Origin: Kiloniellaceae bacterium
Lineage (GTDB): Bacteria > Pseudomonadota > Alphaproteobacteria > Kiloniellales > J153
Length of the DNA: 64,000 nucleotides
Direction of reading: 5' to 3'
Assembly: GCA_021776175.1 (NCBI GenBank)
Contig: JAJFGJ010000034.1
Location: 78,046-142,045, forward strand
The notes under the pieces were generated by a model. It was not told the origin of the DNA and did no database searches. It saw only the letters and a program-made list of their open reading frames with translations. Below, in pieces: positions 20,124-29,069 of the stretch (position 1 is its first letter; every line of letters starts with the position of its first letter). The position numbers were made by a program, and so were the translations under genes.

Positions 20124-21005
20124 ATGCTGAAACGCGTCCATTTTGGTTCCTCATGGCTGCCGTTCGCGCTTGTCGCACCGCAGATAATTATAACCGTGGT
20201 GTTCTTCATTTGGCCGGCCAGCCAGGCGCTTTATCAATCGCTTCTGGTCGAGGACGCCTTTGGACTGAGTTCGGAATTCGTTTGGTTCGATAATTTCATC
20301 GAACTGTTCGGCGACGAGCATTACCTGGGCGCCTTCCAGCGCACGATTTTTTTCTCATTCTCCGTCGCCTTTTTGTCCATGTCTTTCGCTCTGACCCTGG
20401 CGGCCATGGCCGACCGGGTGATCAAGGGGGCGACGACCTACCGGACATTTTTGATCTGGCCCTATGCCGTGGCGCCCGTGGTTTCCGGCGCCCTGTGGGT
20501 GTTCATGTTCGACCCGACCCTAGGCATCTTCACCTACACTCTGGGCGCCTTGGGATATGAGTGGAACCACAAGCTGAACGGCGGCGAAGCGATGTTCCTT
20601 GTTATCGTCGCCTCGGCCTGGAAACAGGTCGCCTACAATTTCCTGTTCTTCCTTGCCGCCATGCAGTCGATCCCCAAATCCCTGATCGAGGCGGCGGCGA
20701 TAGACGGTGCCGGGCCGACGCGGCGCTTTTTCTCGATCATTCTCCCGCTGATTTCTCCGACCACCTTCTTTCTGATGGTGATAAACGTGGTCTTCGCCTT
20801 TTTCGAGACCTTCGGCATCGTTCATGCGGTAACCCAGGGGGGGCCCGCCAAGGCTACCGAGATACTGGTCTACAAAGTCTTCAACGATGGCTTCATCGGC
20901 CTCGACCTGGGCGGGTCGGCGGCGCAGTCGGTGATACTAATGCTGATTGTCATATCGCTGACCGTCATTCAGTTCCGCTACGTGGAAAAGAGGGTCGAGT
21001 ACTGA
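20124..21005 (+). CDS. ugpA: ABC transporter permease UgpA
   Basis: 293 aa inner-membrane permease of the MalF/UgpA class with six predicted membrane helices. The cytoplasmic EAA loop is clear: [28 protein letters not shown], the contact point for the UgpC ATPase. Starts [31 protein letters not shown], like UgpA. The stop overlaps the ugpE ATG by one base (TGATG). Confidence 0.94.
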   Translation: MLKRVHFGSSWLPFALVAPQIIITVVFFIWPASQALYQSLLVEDAFGLSSEFVWFDNFIELFGDEHYLGAFQRTIFFSFSVAFLSMSFALTLAAMADRVIKGATTYRTFLIWPYAVAPVVSGALWVFMFDPTLGIFTYTLGALGYEWNHKLNGGEAMFLVIVASAWKQVAYNFLFFLAAMQSIPKSLIEAAAIDGAGPTRRFFSIILPLISPTTFFLMVINVVFAFFETFGIVHAVTQGGPAKATEILVYKVFNDGFIGLDLGGSAAQSVILMLIVISLTVIQFRYVEKRVEY

Positions 21006-21853
21006 TGATTGAACACCGGCCCATGGTGACCTTCGTCTCGCACCTCGTATTGATCTTCGGTGTGGCGATCATCGCCTTTCCCATATGGATTACCTTCGTC
21101 GCCTCGACCCACGAAGCCGCGCGCATGGTGCAAATTCCCTTGCCGCTGCTGCCGGGCGATCAGTTCTTCAACAATCTTGAATTGACGCTGTTCAAAGGGC
21201 TCCAAGGCGCGGGCGCGCCGCCGGTCGGTTTCATGATGGTCAACAGCCTGGTCATGGCCTTGATGATTGCCGTCGGCAAGATCGCCATTTCCTTGATCTC
21301 GGCTTTCGCCATCGTCTATTTCAAATTCCCATTCCGCATGGGTTTCTTCTGGATGATATTCATCACCTTGATGCTGCCGGTCGAGGTGCGCATTTTACCG
21401 ACTTTCGAAGTGGTGGCCAATCTCGGCATGCTGAATACCTACTGGGGTTTGAGCATCCCCTTGATCGCCTCTGCGACGGCGACCTTCATGTTTCGCCAGG
21501 TGTTCCTGACGATACCCGATGAGTTGTTGGAAGCGGCGCGTATCGACGGCGCCGGGCCGATGCGGTTCTTTGTCGATATTCTGGTGCCCTTGTCGCGCAC
21601 CAATATTGCCGCTCTGTTCGTCATCCTCTTCATCTATGGCTGGAACCAGTACCTGTGGCCGCTGCTAGTGACCACGGATCAGAGCATGTACACCGTCGTC
21701 ATGGGTATCAAGCAGATGCTGGAGGCCGCCGAACAATCCCCCGACTGGCATCAGATCATGATGACGTCGCTGCTGGCCATGTTACCGCCGGTATTCGTGG
21801 TCGTATTCATGCAACGATTGTTCGTCAAAGGTTTGACCGAGACCGAAAAGTAA
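21005..21853 (+). CDS. ugpE: ABC transporter permease UgpE
   Basis: 282 aa, the second permease of the importer (MalG/UgpE class). EAA motif EAARIDGAGPMRFFVDILVPLSRTN. The N-terminus [34 protein letters not shown] and the segment GWNQYLWPLLVTTDQSMYTVVMGIKQM are characteristic of UgpE. The start codon ATG at 21005 shares a base with the ugpA stop, implying coupled translation. Longer open reading upstream in the same frame only shadows ugpA. Confidence 0.95.
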   Translation: MIEHRPMVTFVSHLVLIFGVAIIAFPIWITFVASTHEAARMVQIPLPLLPGDQFFNNLELTLFKGLQGAGAPPVGFMMVNSLVMALMIAVGKIAISLISAFAIVYFKFPFRMGFFWMIFITLMLPVEVRILPTFEVVANLGMLNTYWGLSIPLIASATATFMFRQVFLTIPDELLEAARIDGAGPMRFFVDILVPLSRTNIAALFVILFIYGWNQYLWPLLVTTDQSMYTVVMGIKQMLEAAEQSPDWHQIMMTSLLAMLPPVFVVVFMQRLFVKGLTETEK

Positions 21854-21874
21854 ATCGAATTTAGGTTATTCAAT

Positions 21875-22954
21875 ATGGCTGAGATACATCTAAACAAAGT
21901 TCATAAATCCTATGGCGAGGATGAAGTCCTCCACGGCATCGACTGGCATATCCGCGACGGCGAATTCGTGGTTATCGTCGGCCCCAGCGGCTGTGGAAAG
22001 TCGACGCTTTTGCGCATGATCGCCGGGCTGGAAAGTATTACCCAGGGGGAAATCTCGATCGGCGAGCGCGTCGTTAACGACTTGGAACCGGCGGAACGCG
22101 ATATCGCCATGGTGTTTCAAAACTATGCGCTCTATCCCCATATGTCGGTTTACAACAACATGGCTTACGGGTTGAAAATCCGCGGCCTTCCCAAGGATGA
22201 AATTGAACGAAGGGTCAAGCAGACCGCGGAAATTCTGGAAATCGGCGATTACCTGAAGCGTTCTCCCCGCCAACTCAGCGGCGGCCAAAGGCAGCGTGTC
22301 GCCATGGGCCGCGCCATCGTCCGCGAACCCAGCGTGTTTCTGTTCGACGAGCCGCTGTCCAACCTGGATGCCAAGCTGCGCGTTCAGATGCGCCTGGAAA
22401 TCAAGAAACTTCAGCAACGGCTCGGCATTACCAGCGTCTATGTCACCCATGACCAAGTCGAGGCCATGACCCTGGGGCACCGGCTGATGGTTCTCAACGG
22501 CGGACACGTCGAGCAACTGGGAACGCCGATCGAACTTTACGAACGCCCGGCGACAAAATTCGTGGCGGGCTTCATCGGTTCTCCGTCGATGAATTTTCTC
22601 GATGCGAACATTAGTGAAAGCGGGAAAAGTATCGAGTTTTCCGGCGGTAACGCTCTCGATATTCCCCAGAGCCTATCAAGCCAAGCGAATCGCCGGCTGA
22701 CCATAGGGATGCGGCCCGAGCACCTGCGCGTGGATGAAAGCAAATCCCAAACGACCGCGCACACGGTTCATGTCGTCGAGCATCTGGGGGCCGATACGTT
22801 GGTGCATGGGAGTTTCGGCAACGGCGGTTCCGATCTGACCGTTCGCCTTAACGGCATCAGGACCATCGACGAAGGCGAGGTCCTGCCGCTTGCCATAGAT
22901 CCAAAAAACATCCACCTCTTCGATCCCGAAAGCGGCAAGCGAATAAATTCTTAG
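21875..22954 (+). CDS. ugpC: ABC transporter ATP-binding protein UgpC
   Basis: 359 aa. Nucleotide-binding domain with Walker [10 protein letters not shown] (36-44), signature LSGGQRQR, Walker [13 protein letters not shown] and the switch histidine in [12 protein letters not shown]-terminal OB-fold (TOBE) region from about residue 240 (GMRPEHLRV) is typical of the MalK/UgpC group and often carries a regulatory role. It energises uptake through UgpA-UgpE. The gene starts 21 bases after ugpE. Confidence 0.95.
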   Translation: MAEIHLNKVHKSYGEDEVLHGIDWHIRDGEFVVIVGPSGCGKSTLLRMIAGLESITQGEISIGERVVNDLEPAERDIAMVFQNYALYPHMSVYNNMAYGLKIRGLPKDEIERRVKQTAEILEIGDYLKRSPRQLSGGQRQRVAMGRAIVREPSVFLFDEPLSNLDAKLRVQMRLEIKKLQQRLGITSVYVTHDQVEAMTLGHRLMVLNGGHVEQLGTPIELYERPATKFVAGFIGSPSMNFLDANISESGKSIEFSGGNALDIPQSLSSQANRRLTIGMRPEHLRVDESKSQTTAHTVHVVEHLGADTLVHGSFGNGGSDLTVRLNGIRTIDEGEVLPLAIDPKNIHLFDPESGKRINS

Positions 22955-22998
22955 AGGCGCCGCACCGGCCCGCGTGGACTTTCTATGTAGGGGGGCGC

Positions 22999-23802
22999 AT
23001 GAAGCTAATCCAAGTTTCCGATCTGCATTTCGTGCCGCCCGGCACGCGGCTTTTCGGCATCGATCCGCGCGAACGCCTCGCGGCGGCGATCCAAGACATC
23101 AATGCCAAGCACGCCGACGCGGAACTTTGTCTCTTTACCGGCGATCTGGCGGATCACGGCGTGCCGGAGGCTTACGGTGCCTTGCGCGAGGTTCTATCGG
23201 AATTGCGCCTGCCCTATCGCCTGCTTGTCGGCAACCACGACGACCGCGCCAACTTCGCCGAAGCTTTTCCCGAGGCGCCGCGCGACGAAAACGGCTTCGT
23301 GCAAAGTGTCGTGCGGTCGGGGGATGGCGATCTCGTGCTGCTCGACACCAACCAGCTGGGCTCGCACGCCGGCGCCTACTGCGCCGCCCGTCAAGCTTGG
23401 TTGCGGGCACGTTTGAGTGAATCCGCCGGCCGCCCGGTTTACCTCTTCATGCACCATCCGCCCTTCGATATCGGGATTCCCAGCCTGGACCGTATCCGCT
23501 TGCTGGAAGAACAAGGTTTGGCCGAGGCGATCGAGGGCTCGGATATACGCCATATCTTCTTCGGTCATGTCCACCGCCCGGTCAGCGGCAGTTGGCGCGC
23601 CATCCCTTATTCCGCCTTGCGTTCGACCGTGCACCAGGTGCCTCTGGACTTCGGCGCCAAGCGCTCCATGCCGTACAGTTATGAGCCTCCGGCCTATAAC
23701 GTGATCCTGATCTCCGACGGCCTGACCGTGGTGCATCATCATGATTACCTGAACCTCGAGATCGTGCCGCCGGGGACGGAGCGTTACAGCATCGCCGAAT
23801 AG
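22999..23802 (+). CDS. Calcineurin-like phosphodiesterase (GpdQ/CpdA type, class III)
   Basis: 267 aa metallophosphoesterase. Binuclear metal site motifs in order: Asp8/His10 (SDLHF), Asp49 (TGDLADH), Asn79-His80 (VGNHDD), His152 (MHHPP) and His189/His191 (FGHVHRP). These fit GpdQ-type glycerophosphodiesterases and 3',5'-cAMP phosphodiesterase CpdA. Placement as the last gene of the ugp operon, where E. coli has the unrelated UgpQ, favours hydrolysis of imported glycerophosphodiesters to glycerol-3-phosphate; this is inference. No signal peptide, so cytoplasmic. The start ATG follows AGGGGGG. Confidence 0.85.
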   Translation: MKLIQVSDLHFVPPGTRLFGIDPRERLAAAIQDINAKHADAELCLFTGDLADHGVPEAYGALREVLSELRLPYRLLVGNHDDRANFAEAFPEAPRDENGFVQSVVRSGDGDLVLLDTNQLGSHAGAYCAARQAWLRARLSESAGRPVYLFMHHPPFDIGIPSLDRIRLLEEQGLAEAIEGSDIRHIFFGHVHRPVSGSWRAIPYSALRSTVHQVPLDFGAKRSMPYSYEPPAYNVILISDGLTVVHHHDYLNLEIVPPGTERYSIAE

Positions 23803-23856
23803 GCCTGTAAGCACCGTGCCGATTGACGAGCCTTCTCTGGCAATTCAGGATCGCGC

Positions 23857-24795
23857 ATGTCTTGGACCGCACCGCCGGGCGCCTGGGGTGCCGCCGATCC
23901 GCTTTTCCTGCTTCTGATCGCGCTTGGGATCGAAGGCTATCTGGGCGGCCGCGCGCTGCGCTTCGCCTGGACCGGAAATCCGCGCCGCGCCCTGGCGGTT
24001 TTGTGCCTGGATTTGGCGCGCCGTCTTAACCGGCATGAACGGACGCCGGCCGCGCGCCGCCGCCGCGGGGCGCTGGTCGCCGGGAGCCTTGCCCTCGCCG
24101 CCCTGGCCCTGGGATGGGTGGCGGGCCTGATCACGCGCCACTACCCCTTCGCCTGGACGTTGGAGCTGTTTCTGCTGGTCCTCCTGATCGACCAGCGCGC
24201 GACTTGGCGCCTGGGCGCGGCGCTACAAGACGCCCTGGCCAGCGGCAGCCTGGTACGCGCGCGTGAGGTCCTGCGCCCCCTGACGGTGGAGGCGGCGGCC
24301 GAAATCGACAGTTTGGATAGGGGGGGGATTATCGGCGCCGCCCTGGCGGCGCTCGGCCGCCGCTTCGCCGGGCGCTTGATGGCGCCAGTGGTGTGGTATG
24401 TCGCGCTCGGACTGCCGGGCTTGCTCTTGCAGCAAACCGCTTACGTCATGGCCGCCACTTTAAGCATGGGGGCGGTCCAAAAGAACAGCGCCGGTCCCGG
24501 TGCGGGTCCTTATGGCGATGCCGCGCGGTCGCTGGCCCGCGCCGTGGCTTGGCCGGCGGATGCCCTGGGCGTCCTCCTGCTGTCGTTTGCCGCCGCCTTT
24601 GTCCCCGGCGGGCGCGGCGCGGCGGGGTTAAGACTCGCGTTCAGGGGCGGCGGCGCGGATTCCGTGCTTTATGCCGCGCTGGCGGCAGTCGGAGCGCCTC
24701 TGCGCCTCAACCGCGCGCTGGTGGTCTTCGCGGTCGCCTGCCTGATTAACGCCGGCTTGATCGGCGCCCTGGCCTTGCTTCGCCTCGGCGTCTAG
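23857..24795 (+). CDS. CobD/CbiB family protein (adenosylcobinamide-phosphate synthase), divergent
   Basis: 312 aa membrane protein with about five hydrophobic segments. Parts align by eye with CobD/CbiB, which attaches aminopropanol (phosphate) to cobyric acid: LNRHERTPAARRRRGAL near 50-66, the amphipathic region LASGSLVRAREVLRPLT, then APVVWYVALGLPGLLLQQTAYVMAAT and GDAARSLARAVAWPADALG. The family's N-terminal GDPxxxxHPV motif and the NTLDSMIGYRN-like loop are not recognisable, so activity is doubtful, though the genes across the SYLF protein are cobC, cobS and cobT. Contains a run of eight G (24320-24327) that could slip. It is convergent with the SYLF gene, overlapping by four bases. Confidence 0.68.
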   Translation: MSWTAPPGAWGAADPLFLLLIALGIEGYLGGRALRFAWTGNPRRALAVLCLDLARRLNRHERTPAARRRRGALVAGSLALAALALGWVAGLITRHYPFAWTLELFLLVLLIDQRATWRLGAALQDALASGSLVRAREVLRPLTVEAAAEIDSLDRGGIIGAALAALGRRFAGRLMAPVVWYVALGLPGLLLQQTAYVMAATLSMGAVQKNSAGPGAGPYGDAARSLARAVAWPADALGVLLLSFAAAFVPGGRGAAGLRLAFRGGGADSVLYAALAAVGAPLRLNRALVVFAVACLINAGLIGALALLRLGV

Positions 24796-25496
24796 CTCGG
24801 CCCTCGCGGCAAGGCGTCGCGCAGCTTGTCGGCTTGCGGATTGAAGAACTTGCGCTCGATCACCACCGAACGGGCCGGGGCCGCCGCGCCATAGTACTCG
24901 TCGTTCCATTCCTGGCGGCTGAACAACTTAGCGCCTTCCAGCGCGCCGCCGCCAAACAGGCCGGAGGCATGGGAAAAGGCATAGATGTCGAAGCCGACAT
25001 TGGTCGTCATCGATGCCTTGATCCCGGCGCCAAGCGGGCCCATGGCGACACTGGCGTCCGCGCCCAGCTTAAACTCGCTGCTGAGAAGGGCCTCAACCGC
25101 GCTGTCGGTCATCACGGTGAAGATGATCTCGGAGACCTGCGCGCCTATTTGCAGGCCAATACTGGCGGCGGCCAGGGTGTAAAAAGCTGGCGCGCTCCAG
25201 GTGCCGTCCGCGCCCTTGACCAGGAGCACGCCCGAACCGGCCTCGCCGCCCAGAATGAAACCGCCCTTGATCAGTTCTGGAATGATCAGAACCCCGCGCG
25301 CCTTGGACAAATATTTTTGCAACTCGGGCATATTGGGGTCGCTTGACAGCCGCTCCAGGGAGAATCGCGACTCCTCGACCAGCTCATTGCCCTTGATATC
25401 GGCAGCGGCCGGCAGGGACATGGCGGCTAGTGTGAAAATCAACGCCAAGGGCGCGAGGGCGAAGCCCGTGCGCGCCCTCCATGGGGTGCGTTTCAT
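24792..25496 (-). CDS. SYLF/Ysc84 domain lipid-binding protein, exported
   Basis: 234 aa. N-terminal signal sequence (FALAPLALIFTLAAMSLPAAA, cleavage near residue 32). The SYLF domain is evident: LSKARGVLIIPELIKGGFILGGEAGSGVLLVK, SAPAFYTLAAASIGLQIGAQ and SEIIFTVMTDSAVEALLSSEFKLGADASVAMGPLGAG, then DIYAFSHASGLFGGGALEGAKL. SYLF domains bind phosphoinositide-type or acidic lipids in eukaryotes; the role in bacteria is unknown. The gene sits between cobalamin genes without an evident link to them. Confidence 0.88.
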   Translation of the reverse strand: MKRTPWRARTGFALAPLALIFTLAAMSLPAAADIKGNELVEESRFSLERLSSDPNMPELQKYLSKARGVLIIPELIKGGFILGGEAGSGVLLVKGADGTWSAPAFYTLAAASIGLQIGAQVSEIIFTVMTDSAVEALLSSEFKLGADASVAMGPLGAGIKASMTTNVGFDIYAFSHASGLFGGGALEGAKLFSRQEWNDEYYGAAAPARSVVIERKFFNPQADKLRDALPRGPS

Positions 25497-25576
25497 GGCG
25501 TCAAATCGCCTCCGTTCTCGATGTCATCGGCCGTGGTTAGGGAGATTCTAGCAGATCCACCCAAAAACGGTATCCC

Positions 25577-26254
25577 CTAGCCACGGCTCCAATCCAGGGT
25601 GCGCGGGGCCGCGTTGACCAAGCGGACCCGCCACACGCCATGGTCGTCCGGGGCGTGGCTGCCCGCGGTTCCGTGAATGTGGTCGAGGCAGGTCAGCGCA
25701 CAGTTGTCGATGGCGATGGAAAGCGCGCGTTCGGGCTCCAGGCCCAGGGCGAGTGACACGGCGGCGCGGATGGTGCCGCCGTGGGTCACGGCGACGATGT
25801 CGCGCCCCGCGTGGGCGTGCGACAGGCGCTCGACCGTTTCGACGACGCGGCTTGTCAGGTCGATGAAGCTCTCGCCGCCTGGTGGGGCTTCCTGCGCCGG
25901 TGCCAGCCAAAAACGGTGCCAGGCGCCGTCCCGGCCGCTGTTCAATTCCTCGACGCTCAATCCCTGCCAATCGCCAAAGTGCTGTTCGGCCAGCGCCGGT
26001 TCGATCAGGCGTTCCGGCGGTGCCTCGTCGAAAAGGTGCTCCAGAATTGAATCGGCGGTCCGCTGCGTGCGTTTGAGATGGCTCGTCACCCAGATCGCCT
26101 CGCGTGGCAGAATACCGGCCAGGCGGCGAAAGGTTTCAACATCCGAGCAGTCGCAATCGTGATCGTTCTGGCCATAAATGGCGCCACCGTGGCCCACGAC
26201 CGGGGCATGGCGAATCCACCACCAGCGTGTCGTGGTTGTTTGGGGCGGGTTCAT
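25577..26254 (-). CDS. cobC: Histidine phosphatase family protein (CobC-like)
   Basis: 225 aa phosphoglycerate-mutase-fold phosphatase. The RHx motif is IRHAPV (Arg15-His16, the phospho-acceptor), with a second catalytic pair in the late segment VAVTHGGTIRAAVSLALG. In cobalamin synthesis CobC removes the 5'-phosphate from alpha-ribazole phosphate. Its ATG overlaps the cobS stop by four bases (ATGA), which supports that role. The N-terminal 9 residues (MNPPQTTTT) are non-family. Another broad-specificity phosphatase function cannot be excluded by sequence alone. Confidence 0.82.
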   Translation of the reverse strand: MNPPQTTTTRWWWIRHAPVVGHGGAIYGQNDHDCDCSDVETFRRLAGILPREAIWVTSHLKRTQRTADSILEHLFDEAPPERLIEPALAEQHFGDWQGLSVEELNSGRDGAWHRFWLAPAQEAPPGGESFIDLTSRVVETVERLSHAHAGRDIVAVTHGGTIRAAVSLALGLEPERALSIAIDNCALTCLDHIHGTAGSHAPDDHGVWRVRLVNAAPRTLDWSRG

Positions 26255-27042
26255 GCCAGCGCTGCCACGGCCAACAGCACCGCTGTTTGCGCACCCTGCT
26301 CCGCCGCGCCCAGGACATCGCCGGTGTAACCGCCGATTTGCGCGCGGGCCAGGAAGGCGGCCGTGGCGGCGGCCGCGCCGGCCACGAATATGGCGATAAG
26401 CCCGGCACCGGGTCCGAGCGTGAACAGCGCGATAACCGTGCCCAAGATCGCCGCCGTCACCGCGTGCCGGGTCTCGATACGGCCGACGCCGGCGGCCAGG
26501 CCATCGTCGCGGGCGAGGGGCAGGGATGCCATGATCGGCGGCAGGACGGCGCGCGAAAGCGTGTGAGCGCCGATCAAGGCCAGGGCGGCGGCCCCGGCCG
26601 CGCCGATTTCGGCCAGGGCGGCGGCGCGCAAAGTCACCGACAGCACAATGGCGAGCACGCCATAGGTGCCGATGTGACTGTCGCGCATGATCTCCAGCTT
26701 GCGGGCGCGCCCATTGCCACCGCCGAAGCCGTCTGCGGCATCGGCCAGGCCGTCCTCGTGCAGCGCGCCGGTTATCAGGACGGTCGCGGCCAGGGCGGTC
26801 AGGGCGCCGGCCAGTGGCGGCAAGCCAAGTCCCTGGGCCAGCCAAAAAGCCATGGCGCCGACCAGCGCCACCATGACGCCGACAAGGGGATAAATGCGTG
26901 TGGCGCGTGCCATATCGGCCTCATCCGCGCGCAGGCTTCGGCCAAGCGGCAAGCGGGTCAGCAACCCGGCGGCGAGGGTGAAATCGTTCCACCAGAACGA
27001 AAGGGGCGAGGGCTGGGGCATGGCGGCGGCCGGGGCGGTCAT
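26251..27042 (-). CDS. cobS: Adenosylcobinamide-GDP ribazoletransferase (cobalamin synthase) CobS
   Basis: 263 aa polytopic membrane protein catalysing the last step of B12 assembly, joining adenosylcobinamide-GDP with alpha-ribazole. The acidic active-site motif is GALHEDGLADAADGFGGG, and RDSHIGTYGVLAIVLSVTLRAAAL and the C-terminal IGGYTGDVLGAAEQ are family landmarks. Divergent from cobT, 145 bases away. No cobalamin-riboswitch core (B12 box) was recognised between them. Confidence 0.95.
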   Translation of the reverse strand: MTAPAAAMPQPSPLSFWWNDFTLAAGLLTRLPLGRSLRADEADMARATRIYPLVGVMVALVGAMAFWLAQGLGLPPLAGALTALAATVLITGALHEDGLADAADGFGGGNGRARKLEIMRDSHIGTYGVLAIVLSVTLRAAALAEIGAAGAAALALIGAHTLSRAVLPPIMASLPLARDDGLAAGVGRIETRHAVTAAILGTVIALFTLGPGAGLIAIFVAGAAAATAAFLARAQIGGYTGDVLGAAEQGAQTAVLLAVAALA

Positions 27043-27187
27043 TCCTAAAATTTCCAGTTGTCCTTACCGGATCGTTATAGGGGTGCCACGCCGCCTGGCA
27101 AGGTGCGCCCGCGCAACCTCGCGATCGTCCTTGCGCCTGGCCGCCCGGCGCGCCATGTCTTGCCTGCTTAAAACAGAGGACACCAAA

Positions 27188-28210
27188 ATGAACCAGACGG
27201 CGCCCGCTACTTTCGCCGAGATACGCGGCCTTTTGAGCGATCTGCCGGGCCCCGACCTCAAGGCCGGCGGCGCCGCCACCGCGCGCGAGGCGCTGCTGAC
27301 CAAGCCGCCCGGCGCGCTTGGCCGCCTGGAGGAACTGGCTCATTGGCTCGCGGCCTGGCAGGGCCGGCACCCGCCGCGCGTGGAGCGGCCCTACGTCGCG
27401 GTTTTCGCCGGCAATCACGGCATCGCGGCGCGCGGCGTTTCCGCCTACCCGGCCGATGTCACAAAGCAGATGGTGCGGAATTTCATCGACGGCGGGGCGG
27501 CGGTGAACCAGCTAAGCGCCTTGGCCGAGGCCGACTTGCGTGTTTACGAATTGGCCCTCGACGAGCCTACCCGCGACTTCACGCAAGCGCCGGCGATGGA
27601 AGAGGAAGACTGCGCGCGCGCCATTGCTTACGGCATGATGGCGGTCGAGGCGGGAATCGATCTTTTGTGCCTGGGCGAAATGGGCATCGGCAACACGACC
27701 AGCGCGGCCGCGATTTGCCTGGCGCTGTTCGGCGGCGCGGCGGCCGATTGGGCCGGGCGCGGCACCGGTATCGACGATGCGCGCCTGAGTCGCAAGACGG
27801 CCTTGATCGAGGCCGCGGTGGCCAAGCACCGGCCGGCGATGACGGACCCGCTGGAGGTCCTGCGCTGCCTGGGCGGTTTTGAGTTGGCGGCCATCCTCGG
27901 CGCCATCCTGGCCGCGCGCCTGGCGCGCTCGCCGGTGGTTCTCGACGGTTATGCTTGCGGCGCGGCGGCGGCCTTGGTTCACGCCCTGGACGGGCACGGT
28001 CTCGATCATTGCGTCGTCGCGCATAAGTCGGTCGAACCTGGCCACGCCCGCCTGCTGGAGCGGATCGGGCAGCGGCCGCTACTCGACCTGGACATGCGTT
28101 TGGGCGAGGCTTCGGGGGCCGTGCTCGCGATACCGCTGCTCAAGGCCGCTTGCGCCTGTCACAGCGGCATGGCGACCTTCGCCGAGGCGGGTGTCAGCGG
28201 CCCCGCTTGA
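27188..28210 (+). CDS. cobT: Nicotinate-nucleotide--dimethylbenzimidazole phosphoribosyltransferase CobT
   Basis: 340 aa. Makes alpha-ribazole phosphate from dimethylbenzimidazole and nicotinate mononucleotide, the substrate used by CobC/CobS. Family motifs: LTKPPGALGRLEELAHWLA, VFAGNHGIAARGVSAYP, MVRNFIDGGAAVNQL, LCLGEMGIGNTTSAAAI and the catalytic glutamate in AHKSVEPGHARLLE. The start ATG at 27188 is the one giving a normal N-terminus; reading upstream in frame is possible but not family-like. Convergent with an ABC exporter gene 13 bases away. Confidence 0.96.
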   Translation: MNQTAPATFAEIRGLLSDLPGPDLKAGGAATAREALLTKPPGALGRLEELAHWLAAWQGRHPPRVERPYVAVFAGNHGIAARGVSAYPADVTKQMVRNFIDGGAAVNQLSALAEADLRVYELALDEPTRDFTQAPAMEEEDCARAIAYGMMAVEAGIDLLCLGEMGIGNTTSAAAICLALFGGAAADWAGRGTGIDDARLSRKTALIEAAVAKHRPAMTDPLEVLRCLGGFELAAILGAILAARLARSPVVLDGYACGAAAALVHALDGHGLDHCVVAHKSVEPGHARLLERIGQRPLLDLDMRLGEASGAVLAIPLLKAACACHSGMATFAEAGVSGPA

Positions 28211-28223
28211 GCGCGGCCGGGTA

Positions 28224-29069
28224 TTACTCGCCGATCTGCAGCAAGACGCCGCGCCGCCGCGCGACGTGAAAGGCATGGAGGAACAAGCCGGCCCCGATAC
28301 TCAGATATACCATGACCAGCCCAAGAGCATGGGCCATGAGATCGAAACGCGGCGTGCCGTCGATCAGTATGGCGCGCATGCCCTCGAACACCGGCGCGCT
28401 GGGCAAGGACCAAGCGACGATCTGAAGCCATTCCGGCAGAATCGAAACCGGGTAATAAATCGCGCTGACCGGTGCGATCAGGAAGACCGCCAGCCAGGCC
28501 ACGCTTTCCGCTCCCTGTCCGGCACGCAAAATCAAGGCGCACACCATCATCCCGATCGCCGAACCGAACATCAGAAGAATGGCGAAGAAGCCGATCAGAG
28601 GCAAACCGAGGGCGAACAGGTTGGCTTCATAGAAAACGATGGCCAGGCCGGCCGCCGGCAGTACGCCGATTAAGGTTCGCAACAGGCTCATGACCATGAG
28701 CGACACCAAAAACTCGCTGGGGCGTAGCGGGCTGACCGATAGATTGCCCAGGTTGCGCGACCAGACTTCCTCCAGGAACGACAGGCTGAATCCGAGCTGT
28801 CCGCGAAACAGGACATCCCACAGCAAGACAGCGGAAATCAACACACCGGCGGCCTGTGCGATGTAGGAGCTATTGGTCAGCAGGAAGCGCGTGATGAAGC
28901 CCCAAAGAATCATCTGCATGGTCGGCCAGTACATGAGTTCGATCAAGCGCGGTATCGACGTGCGTATCAGATAGACGTGACGCAGGATCATGGCGCCGAT
29001 CCGCGACAATGGCCGGGAGTGCACGCGCGGCGCGCCGGGGGCGGAGATATTGACGGTGTTTTCGCTCAT
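28224..29069 (-). CDS. ABC-2 type transporter permease
   Basis: 281 aa with six predicted membrane segments, ABC-2 family. The first ~35 residues are cytoplasmic. It is coupled to the ATPase gene by an ATGA overlap (29066-29069). Together they form an exporter of the kind used for drugs, polysaccharides or lipids; the substrate is not deducible. Helices are visible from LIELMYWPTMQMILWGFI to MVYLSIGAGLFLHAF. Confidence 0.88.
   Translation of the reverse strand: MSENTVNISAPGAPRVHSRPLSRIGAMILRHVYLIRTSIPRLIELMYWPTMQMILWGFITRFLLTNSSYIAQAAGVLISAVLLWDVLFRGQLGFSLSFLEEVWSRNLGNLSVSPLRPSEFLVSLMVMSLLRTLIGVLPAAGLAIVFYEANLFALGLPLIGFFAILLMFGSAIGMMVCALILRAGQGAESVAWLAVFLIAPVSAIYYPVSILPEWLQIVAWSLPSAPVFEGMRAILIDGTPRFDLMAHALGLVMVYLSIGAGLFLHAFHVARRRGVLLQIGE

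Noticed and set aside
27043..27187. Cobalamin riboswitch between cobS and cobT
   Set aside because: No B12-box or conserved core pattern was recognised in these 145 bases.
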